This document shows positions 62,028 through 64,000 of a DNA stretch of 64,000 nucleotides, piece by piece (positions within the stretch are counted from its first letter, which is position 1; the number at the start of each line of letters is the position of its first letter). The notes beneath the pieces were generated by a model, which saw only the letters and a program-made list of their open reading frames with translations, did no database searches and was not told the DNA's origin. The DNA is from Hippea jasoniae (GTDB lineage Bacteria; Campylobacterota_A; Desulfurellia; Desulfurellales; Hippeaceae): the NCBI RefSeq assembly GCF_000744435.1, contig NZ_JQLX01000015.1:1-64000 (forward strand), given 5' to 3'. A program made the position numbers and the translations under genes.

Positions 62028-63377
62028 ATGTTTGAGGCTAAAGATGGTAGGTTTTCTAAATTTTTTAACAGTATAAAACCATCGGGTTTGAGGCTTGCCC
62101 AGACAGTATTTGAAAAAAGAGCCCAAAAGGATAAAGCAGAAGGCAAAAACGCAATAGAGGCGGTTAATGTTGCAATAGGTAGCGTGTCCTTAAAAACACA
62201 TCCAAAGCTACTTGAGAGGTATTTAAACCCAAAAGATGAGCTTTTAATAAACGGTATCTGGCGATATGGAGAAACACCGGGCACGCAAAAGGCAAATGAT
62301 GTGTTTATAAAAATAATTAGGGCTTTTTTGGATGATGATAATCCTGTTGAGCTTTATTCGATTGTTCAGGATGGTGGCTCGGGAGCGATGAGAACGGCAG
62401 TGCTTGGTTTGTGTGGTGAGGCTGGCAGCGATGATAGGCCTCTGCTTGTCATGAACCCCACCTACACAAACTACAAAGCTGTAGCAGAGGAGCTTGGCAG
62501 AAAGATCGTTGCTGTTGAGCGATATCTTGACAGAAGCGGTAATTTTAACCATGTGGCGGTGGAGGAGATTGAAAGGGCTGTTAAAAAATACAAACCCGGT
62601 GCATTGCTTATCATTCCCTATGATAACCCATCGGGTCAGCTGATGAGGCAGAAAACAATCAACGAATACGCCAGAATCTGTCTTGAGAACAACATATTTA
62701 TCATAAGCGATGAGGCATATAGGGGGCTTTACTATGTTGATGAGCCGCCGCCCTCTATCTGGCAGATAACAGATAAAGACTTACCCGGTATTGAAAAAGC
62801 AAAAATCAGGATCAGTATAGAGAGTTTATCAAAGACATTCAACGCGTGCGGTTTGAGAATGGGTGCGCTTGTAACGGATAATGAGGAGTTTAGGGATAAA
62901 GCTTCCTTTGCAAATACAACCTATCTATGCCCTTCAATCATTGACCAACATATAGTTGAGGCACTGTATGATGAATCAAAGGAATCGATCAGAAGCTGGA
63001 TTTCCTCTTTGAGGGATTATTATAAAGGTTTGCTTGAATATATGTATGATGAGTTTAAAAAACTTATGCCTAACGCTATCGTTTCAAAGCCCGAAGCCTC
63101 TATATATATGGTAGTCGATTTAAGAGAGATTGTTGGTGATGACTTTGATGCAGAGGATTTTGTTATGTTCTGTGCAAAAGAAGGAGAGGTAAATATTAAC
63201 GGCAAGCGATATACACTGCTTGTGAGTCCTATGTGGGGTTTTTACAATGTTATCGAGGGCAGAAATCCCGGTCATACGCAGGTTAGAATCGCCTGTGTTG
63301 AGCCTGAGGATAAGATGAGGCTTGTTCCAAAGCTGTTTAAGGAGTTGCTTGAACAGTATTTAAAATCAAGAAGATAA
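62028..63377 (+). CDS. PLP-dependent class I/II aminotransferase
   Basis: A 449-residue fold-type I aminotransferase with LLVMNPTYTNYKAVAEELG, IIPYDNPSGQLMRQKTI, FIISDEAYRGLYY and the lysine motif ISIESLSKTFNACGLRMGA. N-terminal 60 residues (FNSIKPSGLRLAQTVFEK) are unlike most small aspartate/aromatic aminotransferases. Substrate not known. GGGGGG precedes ATG 62028 by about 8 bases. Confidence 0.88.
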   Translation: MFEAKDGRFSKFFNSIKPSGLRLAQTVFEKRAQKDKAEGKNAIEAVNVAIGSVSLKTHPKLLERYLNPKDELLINGIWRYGETPGTQKANDVFIKIIRAFLDDDNPVELYSIVQDGGSGAMRTAVLGLCGEAGSDDRPLLVMNPTYTNYKAVAEELGRKIVAVERYLDRSGNFNHVAVEEIERAVKKYKPGALLIIPYDNPSGQLMRQKTINEYARICLENNIFIISDEAYRGLYYVDEPPPSIWQITDKDLPGIEKAKIRISIESLSKTFNACGLRMGALVTDNEEFRDKASFANTTYLCPSIIDQHIVEALYDESKESIRSWISSLRDYYKGLLEYMYDEFKKLMPNAIVSKPEASIYMVVDLREIVGDDFDAEDFVMFCAKEGEVNINGKRYTLLVSPMWGFYNVIEGRNPGHTQVRIACVEPEDKMRLVPKLFKELLEQYLKSRR

Positions 63378-63435
63378 CTTTTTTATATAATTATTTATTA
63401 TTGCAAGGATGTTAAATTTTTAATTGTAAAGGATA

Positions 63436-63464
63436 TTGACTTTTTTTATATTTTTTCATATAAA
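63436..63464 (+). promoter_or_regulatory. Promoter for the acyl-CoA synthetase
   Basis: TTGACT (63436-63441), 17 bases, TATAAA (63459-63464). Confidence 0.6.
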
Positions 63465-63492
63465 AATCAAAAAATGGTAGGGGGTTGTTTTA

Positions 63493-64000
63493 ATGAAGCA
63501 TAACATGGAAAATTACGAAGAAGAGGTTAAAAACTTTAGACTTGAGGTGCCTGAGTATTACAATTTTGCCTTTGATGTTGTGGATAGGTGGGCAGAAGAT
63601 AGAACAAAACTTGCCCTTGTGTGGGCTGATACACGCGGCAGAACGATAAAGAAGTACTCCTTCTGGGATATATCTGTTATGTCGAATAAATTTGCCAATG
63701 TACTACTGAATCTTGGCATTAAAAAGGGCGATAATGTTTTTGTTATGGTGCCGCGTATAGTTGAGTGGTATGCAGTGATGCTTGGTTTGAATAAGGTTGG
63801 TGCTGTTGCACTGCCTGCGCCAAATATTTTGATGCCAGAGGATATTGCCTATAGAATCAGAAAAGCTGAGGCTGTGATGGCGATTGCTTCGGCTTCCAAT
63901 GCCTCCAAAGTTGATGCAGCCTGCAAAAACGACAACTGCCCTTCACTGAAGGTAAAGATGATAATAGACGGTGACCTTGAAGGCTGGTTGTCTTATGAAA
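63493..64000 (+). CDS. AMP-forming acyl-CoA synthetase, 5' part only
   Basis: Cut off by the window end after 169 residues. The visible part resembles medium-chain or benzoate-type acyl-CoA synthetases: PEYYNFAFDVVDRWAED, the TxxxYSFWDISVMSNKFANV region and VMVPRIVEWYAVMLGLNKVG. The P-loop-like A3 motif lies beyond the edge. It likely activates a carboxylic acid as an acyl-AMP and then as a CoA ester; GGTAGGGGG precedes ATG 63493. Confidence 0.8.
   Translation, partial: MKHNMENYEEEVKNFRLEVPEYYNFAFDVVDRWAEDRTKLALVWADTRGRTIKKYSFWDISVMSNKFANVLLNLGIKKGDNVFVMVPRIVEWYAVMLGLNKVGAVALPAPNILMPEDIAYRIRKAEAVMAIASASNASKVDAACKNDNCPSLKVKMIIDGDLEGWLSYE

Overview
The window looks like a chromosomal piece of a thermophilic or microaerophilic, low-GC Gram-negative bacterium, most likely of the Desulfurellales (Hippea/Desulfurella type, near Campylobacterota). 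This is inference: the clues are an OorDABC-type 2-oxoglutarate:ferredoxin oxidoreductase in D-A-B-C order beside a monomeric NADP isocitrate dehydrogenase, several family I CoA-transferases, cytochrome bd, and an outer-membrane porin. No rRNA, tRNA or CRISPR was seen.

Region 1 (about 1-23500, + strand) is an O-antigen/surface polysaccharide locus. It opens with sugar genes of the UDP-diacetamido-uronic acid pathway (wbpD, wbpB, wbpE and a truncated wbpI). Next comes a very AT-rich block (about 3000-16550) of glycosyltransferases, Wzx flippase, acetyltransferase, Wzy polymerase and two unrecognised proteins. It closes with GDP-fucose genes (gmd, fcl, manC), a broken AAA ATPase and a WecA-type initiating transferase. 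Both flanks, but not the AT-rich core, carry degenerate 7-bp tandem arrays. Two sets surround two broken S23/IVS four-helix genes in inverted orientation; others lie inside gmd, fcl and manC without breaking their frames. A PIN toxin domain is fused in frame to the WbpE aminotransferase.

Region 2 (23500-32250) holds a small ComEA-like protein between 25-bp inverted repeats, cydAB, the NAD operon nadA-nadC-glutaminase-nadE, two small orphan proteins (one resolvase-like without the usual catalytic motif) and a large acyl-CoA:acetate-type CoA-transferase.

Region 3 (32600-36150, + strand) is an operon of two small unknown proteins with a GctA/GctB-like CoA-transferase pair, then a YgiT-type zinc-finger protein.

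Region 4 (36150-47440, - strand) is a tight ten-gene run: M50 protease, AmrS radical SAM, hpt, PP-loop thiolase-like protein, prfA, ychF, ribF, a UbiD decarboxylase, nitroreductase, recG and a nitrilase.

Region 5 (47500-54120, - strand) is the most notable. Six genes resemble the Hyf/Hyc group 4 hydrogenase, but the large and small subunits have lost nearly all NiFe and FeS cysteines while the membrane subunits keep their proton-channel residues. The leader starts with a consensus promoter and a fluoride (crcB)-riboswitch-like pseudoknot with compensatory changes, followed by a hairpin over the ribosome binding site. A fluoride-responsive, redox-inactive ion-translocating complex is a plausible hypothesis.

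Region 6 (54150-64000) holds isocitrate dehydrogenase, korDABC, spermidine synthase, a porin, an aminotransferase and the start of an AMP-forming acyl-CoA synthetase. Isocitrate dehydrogenase, Kor and the CoA-transferases fit a TCA-cycle acetate metabolism.
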